From NCBI GenBank assembly GCA_965198325.1, contig CBDAPE010000016.1:310001-374000 (forward strand): DNA of 64,000 bases, written 5' to 3'. Shown one piece after another: positions 55,666 through 64,000 of this stretch. The notes beneath the pieces were generated by a model. That model was not told the DNA's origin, did no database searches, and saw only the letters and a list, made by a program, of their open reading frames with translations. Each line of letters starts with the position of its first letter. Position 1 is the first letter of the stretch. The position numbers and the translations under genes were made by a program. This DNA is from CBDAPE01 sp965198325 (GTDB lineage: Bacteria > Pseudomonadota > Alphaproteobacteria > UBA828 > JAPUJA01).

Positions 55666-56292
55666 ATGCCGAGCACCACGCCTGTGAGCGATCCCCGCGA
55701 TACGGTCATTCCCGCAAGATCGGGTGCGGCCCTGGTGGTGCGGAAGGGCGAGACGTTGCGGGTTACCGACCTCGAAGGCCATCAGGTCGCCGACTTCGTC
55801 TGCGTCAACGAGCACGATCACGCCGAGCGGTTCTCCGCCGCCACGACTCGCCTGAATGTTTTCAAGACCCGGATCTCCACGGGCGACCGGCTGTTCTCCA
55901 ACCGCAGCGGGGTGATGTTCACGATCGGCAAGGACACTGTGGGCGTCCACGACCTGCTGTTCGCGTCGTGCAATCGATGGCTCTACGCGAACGTGTTCGA
56001 CCAGCCCGGCAACACCGGCTGCCTGGAAATCCTGCGCGATGCGCTGGCGCCCTACGGGATACCCGAGGACGCGCTGCCCGACCCGTTCAACCTGTTCATG
56101 AAAACGGCTGTGGACGCCGACAACAACCTGGCGATCGAGCTGCCCGAATCGAACGCCGGCGACTATGTGGAGCTGACCGCCGAGATGGACTGCCTGGTGG
56201 CGGTGACCTCCTGTCCCGACGAGTGCAGCGACTGCAACGGCGGGCGCACAACACCGGTCGAGCTCAGGATCGTTTCGACCGGTCATGCGTAA
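55666..56292 (+). CDS. DUF1989-family protein (urea-carboxylase-associated type)
   Basis: A 208-residue protein with GAAGGAG before ATG 55666, 19 bases after the regulator. DUF1989 signatures are visible: VTDLEGHQVADFVCVNEHD, SNRSGVMFTIGKDTVGVHDLL and a cysteine-rich end CPDECSDCNGGRTTPVE likely to bind metal. Relatives are encoded with urea or guanidine carboxylases, where a DUF1989 pair acts as carboxyguanidine deiminase (CgdAB). Only one copy is present here and no carboxylase, so a different C-N hydrolysis step in this operon is possible. Nearby in-frame starts upstream extend into the regulator gene and are rejected. Confidence 0.85.
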   Translation: MPSTTPVSDPRDTVIPARSGAALVVRKGETLRVTDLEGHQVADFVCVNEHDHAERFSAATTRLNVFKTRISTGDRLFSNRSGVMFTIGKDTVGVHDLLFASCNRWLYANVFDQPGNTGCLEILRDALAPYGIPEDALPDPFNLFMKTAVDADNNLAIELPESNAGDYVELTAEMDCLVAVTSCPDECSDCNGGRTTPVELRIVSTGHA

Positions 56293-56308
56293 GCGAAAGG
56301 GAACGACG

Positions 56309-57811
56309 ATGTCGGTCAAGGATGGAGCCAAGCACCTCGCAATTCTGGACCGGGATCGATCGGTCTATTTGGACGGCGAGCTTGTCAAGCGGGTCGTCAA
56401 GCATCCCGCCTTCGCCAACTGCTGCAAGTCGGCGGCAGCGCTCTACGACTTCCAGGCCCGGCCCGAGAACGTCGAGTGGATGACGTTTGATACGGGATCG
56501 GGCCGGCGCGCCAACCGCGCCTGGCAACTGCCGCGGTCCTACGACGACCTTGTCGCAAACCGCAAGGCGATGACCGCCTGGGCGGAACAGCACGGCGGTT
56601 TCATGGGACGCTCGCCCGACCACCTGGCCTGCGCCATCGCCGGGCAGATCATGGGACTCGAGGTGTTTGAGCGGCACGGCGCAAAATTCGCCAGCGCCTA
56701 CCGGGACTACTACGACTATGCCCGTGACAACGACGTTTTCCTGACCTACGTGATCATCAACCCTCAAGGAGACCGTTCGAAAGCCTGGAGCGAGCAGGCC
56801 AGGGAAGATCTCACGACCCGCATCGTCGACGAGAATTCGGACGGCATCACCGTGCGCGGCGCGAAGATGCTGGGGACCAGCGCGATCATGGCCGAGGAGG
56901 TCTTCGTCGCCAATCTCCAGCCCCTGCAAGAGGGCGAAGACGATCTCGCGGTCTCTTTCGCCATGCCGCTCGACGCCAAGAGCATCAAGATCCTGTCGCG
57001 CAAGAGCTACGAGCAGAATGCGGTGACTCCCTGGGACAACCCGCTGTCTTTCCGGTTCGACGAAAACGATGCGCTGATCTATTTCGACGATGTGAAAATT
57101 CCCTGGGAACGGGTGTTCGTCTTTCGCGATGTCGATATGTGCCGGGCGCAGTTTCACGACACGCCGGGTCACGTCTGCCAGAACTATCAGGCGCAGATTC
57201 GCTACACCGTGAAGATGAAGTTCCTGCTCGCTATCGCGCGGCGGATTACGGAAACCATCGGCACCATCAAGATGCCTGCCGTGCGCGAGAGGCTTGGTCA
57301 GATGGCGTCTCAGATCGGCGTCGCGGAGGGCCTTCTCTACGGCATGGAATCGGCGGGGACACAACGCGGCGAGTATTACGTTCCGAACCGGCATCTTCTT
57401 TACGCCGCGTCGGTCTACACGCAGGAGCTTTACCCGCAGTTCGTTGCCGAGATCCGGGAGCTTGCCGGCGGCGGGCTGATCATGCTGCCCTCGTCGGCCG
57501 CCGATCTCGCGAATCCGGAACTCGCCCGGTTAATCGACGCCACCCAGGTCTCCGCCCGGGACGGCGAGGATGCCTACGACCGGGTCAAATTATTCAAATT
57601 GGCGTGGGATGCCATCGGGTCCGAGTTTGCCAGCCGGCACATCCAGTACGAGATGTTTTACAACGGCGCCCAATTCGTCACGAGGGGGCACAGCTTCCGG
57701 ACCTACGACTGGGACGGCGCCGACCACATCTTGAACAGATTTCTCGGCGGCAACGACACGACGTGGGCCGTCGACGGGGCGAGACGCACTTCGCCTGAGG
57801 CGGCCCAATGA
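56309..57811 (+). CDS. HpaB-type FADH2-dependent monooxygenase (4-hydroxyphenylacetate 3-hydroxylase family)
   Basis: A 500-residue protein with AAAGGGA before ATG 56309 (MSVKDGAKHL). An in-frame ATG at 56285 overlaps the previous stop and is less likely. It is full length for the family, with an acyl-CoA-dehydrogenase-like fold; visible landmarks include YDYARDNDVFLTYVIINPQGDRSK, GITVRGAKMLGTSAIMAEEVFV and NFQ-type FAD contacts in GHVCQNYQAQIRY. Family members hydroxylate phenols and some N-heterocycles using reduced flavin from a separate reductase; no reductase gene lies in the window. Sitting between DUF1989 and DUF1185/amidohydrolase genes, it may oxygenate a cyclic nitrogen compound before ring opening. 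Confidence 0.9.
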   Translation: MSVKDGAKHLAILDRDRSVYLDGELVKRVVKHPAFANCCKSAAALYDFQARPENVEWMTFDTGSGRRANRAWQLPRSYDDLVANRKAMTAWAEQHGGFMGRSPDHLACAIAGQIMGLEVFERHGAKFASAYRDYYDYARDNDVFLTYVIINPQGDRSKAWSEQAREDLTTRIVDENSDGITVRGAKMLGTSAIMAEEVFVANLQPLQEGEDDLAVSFAMPLDAKSIKILSRKSYEQNAVTPWDNPLSFRFDENDALIYFDDVKIPWERVFVFRDVDMCRAQFHDTPGHVCQNYQAQIRYTVKMKFLLAIARRITETIGTIKMPAVRERLGQMASQIGVAEGLLYGMESAGTQRGEYYVPNRHLLYAASVYTQELYPQFVAEIRELAGGGLIMLPSSAADLANPELARLIDATQVSARDGEDAYDRVKLFKLAWDAIGSEFASRHIQYEMFYNGAQFVTRGHSFRTYDWDGADHILNRFLGGNDTTWAVDGARRTSPEAAQ

Positions 57812-57845
57812 CGGCAGGCCGCACGCACGAGGGAGACCCCACACG

Positions 57846-58418
57846 ATGAACGTCAGAAAAATTTTGACTTACCAGGAGGACGTGTTCAGCGAAGGCGGCC
57901 GGGAGACCGACGCGCCGCTGCGCAAGGTCGCGGTGGCGGCGATCGTTGAGAACGAGTTCGCGGGGCAGTGGGTCGAGGACCTGTCGCCTCTCGTTGAGGC
58001 GAGCGGTGCACTGGGACGTCGAATTGCGGCGCTGGGCGTCGACGCGATGGGGCCCTACGCGGTCGAAAGCTATGGCAAGGCCGCGGTCGTCGGCACGGCG
58101 GGTGAGCAGCAGCACGGTTCCGCCCTCCTGACGACGGTCTACGGGAATGTCCTTTGCGAGGCGGTCGGCGGTGGCGCGGCGTGGATTTCGTCGGCCACGA
58201 AACGGGCGCAGCCCGGCGCGTCGATCGACATTCCGCTGGCCTACAAGGACGCGCTCACCGTGCGTTCCCATTACGACGCCATGAGCATCACCCTGCACGA
58301 CGCGCCCCACGCCGACGAAATTGCCGTAATCTGCTGTTTCGCAAACCGTGGACAGCTAAACCACCGGGTCGGGGGCCTGTCCGCAGCGAATGCCGTTGGC
58401 GAGGATGGCCTGGTCTAG
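57846..58418 (+). CDS. DUF1185 (AA_synth) family protein
   Basis: A 190-residue protein, normal length for this family. It begins MNVRKILTYQEDVFSEGG and has PLRKVAVAAIVENEFAG, SYGKAAVVGTAGEQQHGSALL and IDIPLAYKDALTVRSHYDAM, the conserved blocks of DUF1185 proteins, which are often labelled amino acid synthesis family. They commonly accompany genes for breakdown of cyclic amides or heterocycles, and an imide-opening or isomerising role has been proposed only by context. Spacing to the monooxygenase (34 bases) and amidohydrolase (49 bases) supports one operon. Confidence 0.87.
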   Translation: MNVRKILTYQEDVFSEGGRETDAPLRKVAVAAIVENEFAGQWVEDLSPLVEASGALGRRIAALGVDAMGPYAVESYGKAAVVGTAGEQQHGSALLTTVYGNVLCEAVGGGAAWISSATKRAQPGASIDIPLAYKDALTVRSHYDAMSITLHDAPHADEIAVICCFANRGQLNHRVGGLSAANAVGEDGLV

Positions 58419-58467
58419 GGCGAGCGATCCCAGCCGAGCGAAACAATCATTGGAGGAGGGCATAAAG

Positions 58468-59652
58468 ATGCGCGTCGGTGTAACCAACTTGGCAACCATC
58501 GTCACCGGGGATTGGCGCGCCGGTCTCGCGGACGGCGACACGATCCTGATAGAGGGCGGACTGATCGAAAAGGTCGGCGAAGCGACGGCCGACGAGTTGG
58601 ATCGCTGCGACGTCGTCATCGATGCCGGCGGCGCGACCGCGATTCCCGGCCTGATCGACTCGCAGGTGCATATCACGTTCGGCGATTTCACACCGCGCCA
58701 GAATACGGTCGGGTTTCTTTCGAGCTATCTGCATGGCGGGACCACGACCTCGATCTCCGCCTCCGAAGTGCATGTGCCCGGCCGCCCCAAAGACCCCCAA
58801 GGGGTGAAGGCCCTCGCGGTCGCAGCGCACAAATGCTTCAAGGATTATCGCCCCGGCGGCATGCTCGTTCACGGCGGTTCGATCATCTTGGAGCCCGGCC
58901 TGACGTCTGAGGATTTCGCCGAGATTCACGCCGACGGCGTCTGGCTCGCCAAGGCGGGGTTCGGCGCCGTCGACACGGCGTCCGACTATATCGATCTCGT
59001 GCGCATGGCCCGCGAGCAGGGGCTGACGACAACGCTGCACACGGGCGGGGCTTCGATCCCGGGGTCGTTTCCGATCACGGGCCAGAACCTGCTCGACATC
59101 AATCCGCATGTCTCGTTTCACATCAATGGTGGACCTGTCGCGATCGCGGACGAGTATTTCGAGATCGTGGCCCGAGATACCGAAATCGCCATGCAGGTCT
59201 GCACGGCGGGAAACCTGCGCACGACGATCCTGTGCGCCCAAATGGCCCGCAAGCACGACGCCTTCGACCGCTTCCTGATCGCGACCGATACTCCCACGGG
59301 CACCGGGGTCATGCCGCTCGGCATGATCTACACGATGATCCAGATCGCGTCGCTGACCGACTTCGAGCCGGTCTCGATGATCGCGGCGGCGACGGGAAAC
59401 GTCGCGAAAATCTACGGCCTGAACAGCGGCTTCATCCGCGCGGGCTGCGATGCCGACGTGGTCATCATCGACGCGCCGCTCGGCGGCACGAAAGGCACCG
59501 CGCTCGAAGCCATGAAGAACGGCGATCCCTGTGCCATCGGGGCGGTGATTACGGACGGAATTCCCCGTTTCGTCGGGCGCAGCCGCAACACGCCCCCGAC
59601 GACCCGGAAAATCGCCGTCGCCCGATCGAACGTGGTTTCGACCTTCGCGTAA
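58468..59652 (+). CDS. Enamidase-like amidohydrolase with Gln in place of the first metal His
   Basis: A 394-residue TIM-barrel amidohydrolase; GGAGGAGG lies before ATG 58468. It has the family start (strand, DGDTILIEGGLIEKVG, then AIPGLIDSQVH), LHTGGASIPGS, FHINGGPVAIADEYF and IATDTPTGTG. The HINGGP block is, from memory, typical of enamidase, which opens 6-oxo-tetrahydronicotinate in bacterial nicotinate degradation. The usual first-strand metal motif HxH reads Gln66-x-His68 here, so the metal centre may be mononuclear or altered. It probably opens a cyclic enamide or amide made by the preceding monooxygenase; the exact ring is unknown. L8 starts about 200 bases downstream on the same strand. 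Confidence 0.83.
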   Translation: MRVGVTNLATIVTGDWRAGLADGDTILIEGGLIEKVGEATADELDRCDVVIDAGGATAIPGLIDSQVHITFGDFTPRQNTVGFLSSYLHGGTTTSISASEVHVPGRPKDPQGVKALAVAAHKCFKDYRPGGMLVHGGSIILEPGLTSEDFAEIHADGVWLAKAGFGAVDTASDYIDLVRMAREQGLTTTLHTGGASIPGSFPITGQNLLDINPHVSFHINGGPVAIADEYFEIVARDTEIAMQVCTAGNLRTTILCAQMARKHDAFDRFLIATDTPTGTGVMPLGMIYTMIQIASLTDFEPVSMIAAATGNVAKIYGLNSGFIRAGCDADVVIIDAPLGGTKGTALEAMKNGDPCAIGAVITDGIPRFVGRSRNTPPTTRKIAVARSNVVSTFA

Positions 59653-59850
59653 AATCGGCCGCCGCCGCACTTCCGTTGCGCGCGAGCCGCCGATGGACCT
59701 TGCGCGCCGATTGAGGTACATCAAGGCAAGGGGAGATGTCTTGACCGACGATCGTTCCGACTTGGACTTTGGCCTCGTTCCGGCGGCGCGAAGTTGCCGC
59801 GAGACGGCCCGTCGCGCGCGGGCGCGATCAACATATGGGGAATAGCCATC

Positions 59851-62019
59851 ATGGCGCGGGATTCTAAATACGATTGCTTGTTCGAGCCGATCCAACTCGG
59901 CCCGAAGACCATGAAAAACCGGTTTTATCAGGTGTCGCACTGCAATGGCGCGGGTACCGAGAAGCCCGGTACGCAGGCCGCGTTTCGGGCGATGAAGGCC
60001 GAAGGCGGCTGGGGCGCGGTGTGTACCGAGGCCTGCTCGATCGATCGGGAATCGGACATCACACCGAACACGCTCTCCTCGCTATGGGACGACGGCGACA
60101 TCGTCAATCTGCGATACATGTGCGACGAATTGCACAAATGGGATGCGCTCTCGGGCGTCGAGTTGTGGTACGGCGGCGGCGAAAGCGCCGACCTCTATTC
60201 CCGCGACGTGCCCCGCTCCGTGGGCCAGTGGACCTCGGATTATGCCGGCGCGGTCTACATCCATACCATGGACGAGGACGACATCGCCGAAGTGCAGGGT
60301 TTCTACGTGGACGCAGCCAAGCGCGCGGTGCAGGCGGGTTTCGACCTGGTCTATGTCTACGGCTCCCACAGCACGACGGTGATGCACTTCCTCTCGCCGT
60401 TCTACAACAAGCGCGAGGACGCTTACGGCGGCTCGCTCTAGAACCGGGCGCGGATGTGGCTCGAGACGCTCGCCAAGGTGCGCGAAGCGTGCGACGGCGA
60501 GGCTGCGGTCGTCACCCGCATGTCGGTCGATCAGGTCATGGGGCCGGACGGCATCCAGGCCCAGATCGAGGGCGCGGGCTTCATCGAGCTGGTCGAGAAC
60601 GAAGGCCTCGCCGACCTCTGGGACATCAACATCTGCGATTTCCTGGAATGGGGCGAAGACGCGGGCCCGTCACGCTTCTACAAGACCAACCACCAGCATG
60701 CCTTCACCAAGCACATTCGCGATGCGGTCAAGTCGCCCATGCTCAATGTCGGGCGGTCTACCAGCCCCGACGACATGGCCGCCGTCGTAAGCTCGGGCCA
60801 GTGCGACATCATCGGCTCCGCGCGAGGCTCGATTGCCGATCCGTTCCTGCCCAACAAGATCGAAGAGGGTCGGGTCGAGGACGTTCGCGAATGCATCGGC
60901 TGTAACGTGTGCCTGTCGCGCTGGGAACGGGGCACACCCATGGTCTGCACCCAGAACCCGGTGGCCAATGAAGAGTTTCGCCGGGGCTGGCATCCCGAAA
61001 AATTCGACACCGTCGAAGATGCCGGCTCGGTGCTCGTGGTCGGCGGCGGCCCCGCGGGCATGGAGGCTGCCCGGGTTCTCGGGCTGCGGGGCTACGATGT
61101 GCATCTGGTCGAAGCCGAGAAGGAGCTCGGCGGGCACATGAGAAACGTCATGCGCTATCCGGGTCTCGCCGAATGGGGCCGGGTCGTCACCTGGCGCCAG
61201 GGTCAGCTGGACAAGCTGAAGAATGTCGAAATTCATACCGGCCAGCGGCTCGACGCCGACGGCGTGCTGAACTACGGCGCCGACAAGGTGGTGGTCAGCA
61301 CGGGTTTTGCCTGGTCGGGCGAGGGCACGAGCCACGTCACCATGGCGCCGATCCCCGGGGTCGACGCGAGCCAGACCCAGTTCCTCACCCCCGAGCAGGT
61401 GATGGCGGGCAAGGAGGTCGGCGACCGGGTCGTAGTGATCGACGCCGAGAACTACTTCACGGGCGTTGGCATGGCCGAGATGATGGCGGATGCGGGCAAG
61501 CAGGTGAGCCTGGTCACCCAGACCGGCAATCCGGCGCGGATGATCGAGTTCACCCTCGAGGCGCCCAACATTCACCGCATGCTTCACGAGAAGGGCATCC
61601 GCTCCGTGACCAACAACTGGGTCGAGGATTGCGAGGTAGGCAACGAGGTCAAGGTCAAGGTGTTCAACCTCTACCGCGACGGCTATCGCCGCTCGAACGA
61701 CCCGGTGTCGGGCGAACTGCCGCGCCAGGCGGGCGAAGAGCACGAGATCATCACCGCCGATTCGGTCATCCTGGTGACCGCCCGGGCGTCTAACGACGCG
61801 CTTTACCGGGAGCTCAAGGTGCGAAAAGCGGAGTGGGCCGGACAGGAGATCGATGGCGTCTACCTCGTGGGCGATGCCTATGCGCCGCGCATGCTGGCGG
61901 ATGCGATCTACGACGGCCACCGCATCGCGCGCGAGTTCGAGGAGCCCAACCCGCGGCGCTTGAAGCCCTTCCTGCGCGAGCGGATGATCTGGGGCCATGA
62001 CATCAGCCCGACCGCGTAA
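59851..62019 (+). pseudogene. TMADH-like oxidoreductase L8 with in-frame amber codon
   Basis: A 722-codon family member starting at ATG 59851 (MARDSKYDCLFEP). It is intact except for TAG at 60439-60441 in YGGSL-stop-NRARMW, where all relatives have Glu (YGGSLENRARFW) or Phe-Glu; GAG to TAG is a one-base change. All other features are those of the Ala60 class: Cys30 (VSHCNG), Ala60 (TEACS), Tyr169/His172 (VYVYGSHS), Trp264/Asp267 (EWGEDAG), Fe-S cysteines and Trp355 (CLSRW). Rossmann motif reads GGGPAGMEAARVLG. Unless amber is suppressed, only a 196-residue fragment is made. It may be a very recent pseudogene. It follows the amidohydrolase gene and ends at a strong terminator. Confidence 0.88.
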
Positions 62020-62049
62020 CGACGGGCGAGAGGAAATTCGATACTTCGA

Positions 62050-62078
62050 CGCCCCGGCATTCGCCGGGGCGCTTTTTT
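62050..62078 (+). terminator. Rho-independent terminator after L8
   Basis: A perfect 9-bp stem CGCCCCGGC-ATTC-GCCGGGGCG is followed by C and six T. It lies 31 bases after the L8 stop, the clearest intrinsic terminator in the window, and should end the MarR-cluster transcript so that L9 needs its own promoter (about 62080-62160). Confidence 0.9.
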
Positions 62079-62177
62079 GCCTGATTGCCGGGCTTGGTCC
62101 GAGGCTTTATTGTGAACGAAAGTCGGTCCCCGCCACGGAACGGGGCCGGCAACCAACGCCACGACAAGGGGGAGACC

Positions 62178-64000
62178 ATGGCCCGCGATCCGAAGTACGA
62201 CTGCCTGTTCGAGCCGATCAAAATCGGCCCGAAGACCATGCGCAACCGGTTCTACCAGGTGCCGCACTGCAACGGGGCGGGGACAAAATTCCCGGGCACG
62301 CAGGCGGCGTTTCGCGAGATGAAGGCCGAGGGCGGCTGGGCGGTAGTCAACACCGAGGCGGCTCATGTCCATCCGAGTTCGGACTACGACCCCTACACGC
62401 TGTCCCACATCTGGGACGAGAACGATGTCATAAACCTGCGCCATATGTGCGATTCCGTGCACAAGTGGGATTCGCTGGCTGGTATCGAGCTGGTCCATGC
62501 GGGCTCGATGAACCCGAACCTGTTCACCCGTCACCCTGCGGTCTCGGCCTCAGGCGGCGGCAACGACACGACGGTCTCCCAGTATTCCCACGAGATGGAC
62601 GAAGAAGAGATCAAGTGGGTCCAAGATCTTTACGTGGAAGCCGCCAAGCGCGCCGTGCAGGCGGGCTTCGACATCGCTTACGTCTACGGCTCCCATGCCG
62701 TGATGCCCATGCAGTTCCTCTCGAAGTTCTATAACCACCGGGAAGACAAATACGGCGGTTCGCTCGAGAATCGGGCGCGCTTCTGGATCGAAACCCTGGG
62801 GCTGCTCAAGGAGCATGTGGGCGCCGACTGCGCGATCGCCTGTCGCATCTCGGTCGACCAAATGATGGGGCCCGACGGCATCCAAGCGGCGGAAGACCCG
62901 GTCCAGTTCGCGGAGCTCGCGGAGAAGGAAGGCGTCGTCGACATCTGGGACGTCAACGTCTGCGATTTCATGGAATGGGGCGAGGACGCGGGCCCGTCGC
63001 GCTTCTACAAGGCCAATCACCAGGCGCCGTTCACGAGGTTCATCCGCGCCGCGACCAAGCAGCCGATGGTCAATGTGGGGCGGCTGACCAGTCCCGACGA
63101 CATGGCCGACATCATCACCTCGGGCCAGGCGGACATCATCGGCGCGGCTCGGCCCTCGATAGCCGATCCGTTCCTGCCCAAGAAGATCGAAGAGGGGCGG
63201 AACGAGGACATCCGGGAATGCATCGGGTGCAACATCTGCATCCAGCGCTGGGAGCGCGCCGCACCGCTGGTCTGCACCCAGAACGCGACCTCGAACGAGG
63301 AATACCGGCGCGGCTGGCACCCGGAAACGGTCGCCAAGGCCGACAACCCGGGCTCGGCGCTCGTGGTCGGTGCGGGACCCGCAGGCCTCGAATGCGCCCG
63401 TATCCTGGGCGAGCGGGGCTACGACGTGCATCTGCGCGAGGCCTCGGATGAGGTCGGCGGCCACGTCAAGGACGTCCAGCGGATGCCGGGGCTGGCCGAA
63501 TGGGGCCGGGTCATCACCTACCGGACGATCCAGCTCGACAAGCTCAAGACCGTCGAGGTCCATACGGGCGTCGGCGAGATGACGGCCGACGACGTGCTGG
63601 GTTACGGCGCCGACAAGGTGGTCCTGGCGACGGGCTCCGCCTGGATCGACGACGGCAACTCGCACGTGACCCAGGCGCCGCTGTCCAACGTCGACGCGGG
63701 CCAGGCCCAGTTCGTCACGCCCGAGCAGGCGATGGCGGGCAAGGCCGTGGGCGATCATGTGCTGGTGCTCGATTCCGACGGCTATTTCATGGGCGCGACG
63801 CTGGCCCAGATGCTGGCCGAGCAGGGCAAGGAGGTCGAAGTCGTCACTCACCACGGCGGCGTCGGGCCGATCATGGACTTCACGCTCGAAGCGCCCAACA
63901 TGCACCGCCGGCTCAAGGAACTCGGCGTCAAACAGCATACGGGAAGCTGGGTTCAGGACGTCGAGCTCGGTAACCGGGTCAAGGTTCAGATCTTCGATCT
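62178..64000 (+). CDS. TMADH-like flavin/iron-sulfur oxidoreductase L9 (runs off the right edge)
   Basis: At least 607 codons from ATG 62178 behind GGGGGAGACC; the gene continues past the window. Cys30 (VPHCNG), Tyr169/His172 (AYVYGSHA), Trp264/Asp267 (EWGEDAG), four Fe-S cysteines and Trp355 (CIQRW) match TMADH; position 60 is Ala (TEAAH). Rossmann motif GAGPAGLECARILG. It is closest in pocket residues to L8 and may perform the job L8 has lost. The visible part ends inside the second nucleotide-binding domain, so about 110 residues are missing. No lesion is seen. Confidence 0.92.
   Translation, partial: MARDPKYDCLFEPIKIGPKTMRNRFYQVPHCNGAGTKFPGTQAAFREMKAEGGWAVVNTEAAHVHPSSDYDPYTLSHIWDENDVINLRHMCDSVHKWDSLAGIELVHAGSMNPNLFTRHPAVSASGGGNDTTVSQYSHEMDEEEIKWVQDLYVEAAKRAVQAGFDIAYVYGSHAVMPMQFLSKFYNHREDKYGGSLENRARFWIETLGLLKEHVGADCAIACRISVDQMMGPDGIQAAEDPVQFAELAEKEGVVDIWDVNVCDFMEWGEDAGPSRFYKANHQAPFTRFIRAATKQPMVNVGRLTSPDDMADIITSGQADIIGAARPSIADPFLPKKIEEGRNEDIRECIGCNICIQRWERAAPLVCTQNATSNEEYRRGWHPETVAKADNPGSALVVGAGPAGLECARILGERGYDVHLREASDEVGGHVKDVQRMPGLAEWGRVITYRTIQLDKLKTVEVHTGVGEMTADDVLGYGADKVVLATGSAWIDDGNSHVTQAPLSNVDAGQAQFVTPEQAMAGKAVGDHVLVLDSDGYFMGATLAQMLAEQGKEVEVVTHHGGVGPIMDFTLEAPNMHRRLKELGVKQHTGSWVQDVELGNRVKVQIFD

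Noticed and set aside
60439..60441. Amber codon in a methylamine-type enzyme as possible pyrrolysine
   Set aside because: Pyrrolysine occurs in MttB/MtbB/MtmB methyltransferases, a different fold. Here relatives have Glu at the site, one base from TAG, and no pyl genes are in the window.
1..64000. CRISPR arrays, tRNA or rRNA genes
   Set aside because: No regularly spaced direct repeats, no TTCGANTC-type T-loop in a cloverleaf context and no rRNA-like conserved stretch were seen by eye; a dedicated tRNA search was not possible.

Overview
The window is high-GC DNA from one chromosome region. Its codon bias, GTG/ATG starts behind AGGAG-type ribosome sites, GMC/DMGDH/TMADH enzymes, HpnL-like membrane protein and IS256/IS5/IS1380 elements suggest an alphaproteobacterium, perhaps Rhodospirillales-like. 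I cannot name a genus. It looks like an accessory region for catabolism of N-methylated and other nitrogenous compounds that is both expanding and decaying.

The dominant feature is a family of large flavin/iron-sulfur oxidoreductases of the trimethylamine dehydrogenase (TMADH) / DgcA / N-methylproline demethylase type. There are nine near-full-length loci, here called L1 to L9 (starting at 3108, 7350, 19094, 21349, 23563, 42888, 50527, 59851 and 62178), plus a 5' remnant at 5313. They fall into two active-site classes. L1-L3 keep Tyr60 of TMADH but have lost the Tyr169/His172 pair and Trp355. L5-L9 keep Tyr169/His172/Trp355 but have Ala at position 60. L4 is an outlier that also lacks the flavin-linking Cys30 and one [4Fe-4S] cysteine. 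L2 is frameshifted by an 11-bp tandem duplication, L8 carries an internal amber codon, and L7 has lost its last residues to a stop.

Layout: 1-1276, end of a branched-chain-type ABC permease pair; 1415-3004, TPR/glycosyltransferase-like protein; 3108-9532, L1, remnants, a broken DmpA peptidase and broken L2; 9670-13188, a frameshifted acyl-CoA ligase, a small basic protein and a pentapeptide-repeat protein; 13446-17881, relics of homocysteine methyltransferase and two choline-dehydrogenase-like genes, then an intact dimethylglycine/sarcosine dehydrogenase; 18071-27225, enoyl-CoA hydratase, L3-L4-L5 and an M24/creatinase-like protein; 27352-33050, assorted hydrolase, acetyltransferase and transporter genes and a second M24 protein; 33336-38737, one hypothetical gene split by nested IS256-family elements and apparently by an IS1380-family element; 38777-45062, a second DMGDH-type gene overlapping an aminotransferase, divergent from L6; 45133-54013, antiporter, UxaA-type dehydratase, a DUF2330 gene split by an IS5-family element, L7 and an HpnL-like protein; 54140-64000, an isochorismatase-family hydrolase divergent from a MarR regulator followed by DUF1989, HpaB-type monooxygenase, DUF1185, enamidase-like amidohydrolase, L8 and L9.

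Working model (inference): transporters bring in methylated amines or cyclic amides; hydrolases (M24/creatinase-like, isochorismatase-like, enamidase-like) and the flavin monooxygenase open or trim them; the TMADH-like and DMGDH-like enzymes remove N-methyl groups. No ETF, flavin reductase, folate-C1 or urease genes lie in the window, so electron and C1 acceptors must be encoded elsewhere. The 54.1-64.0 kb MarR-controlled cluster is the best candidate for an undescribed pathway.
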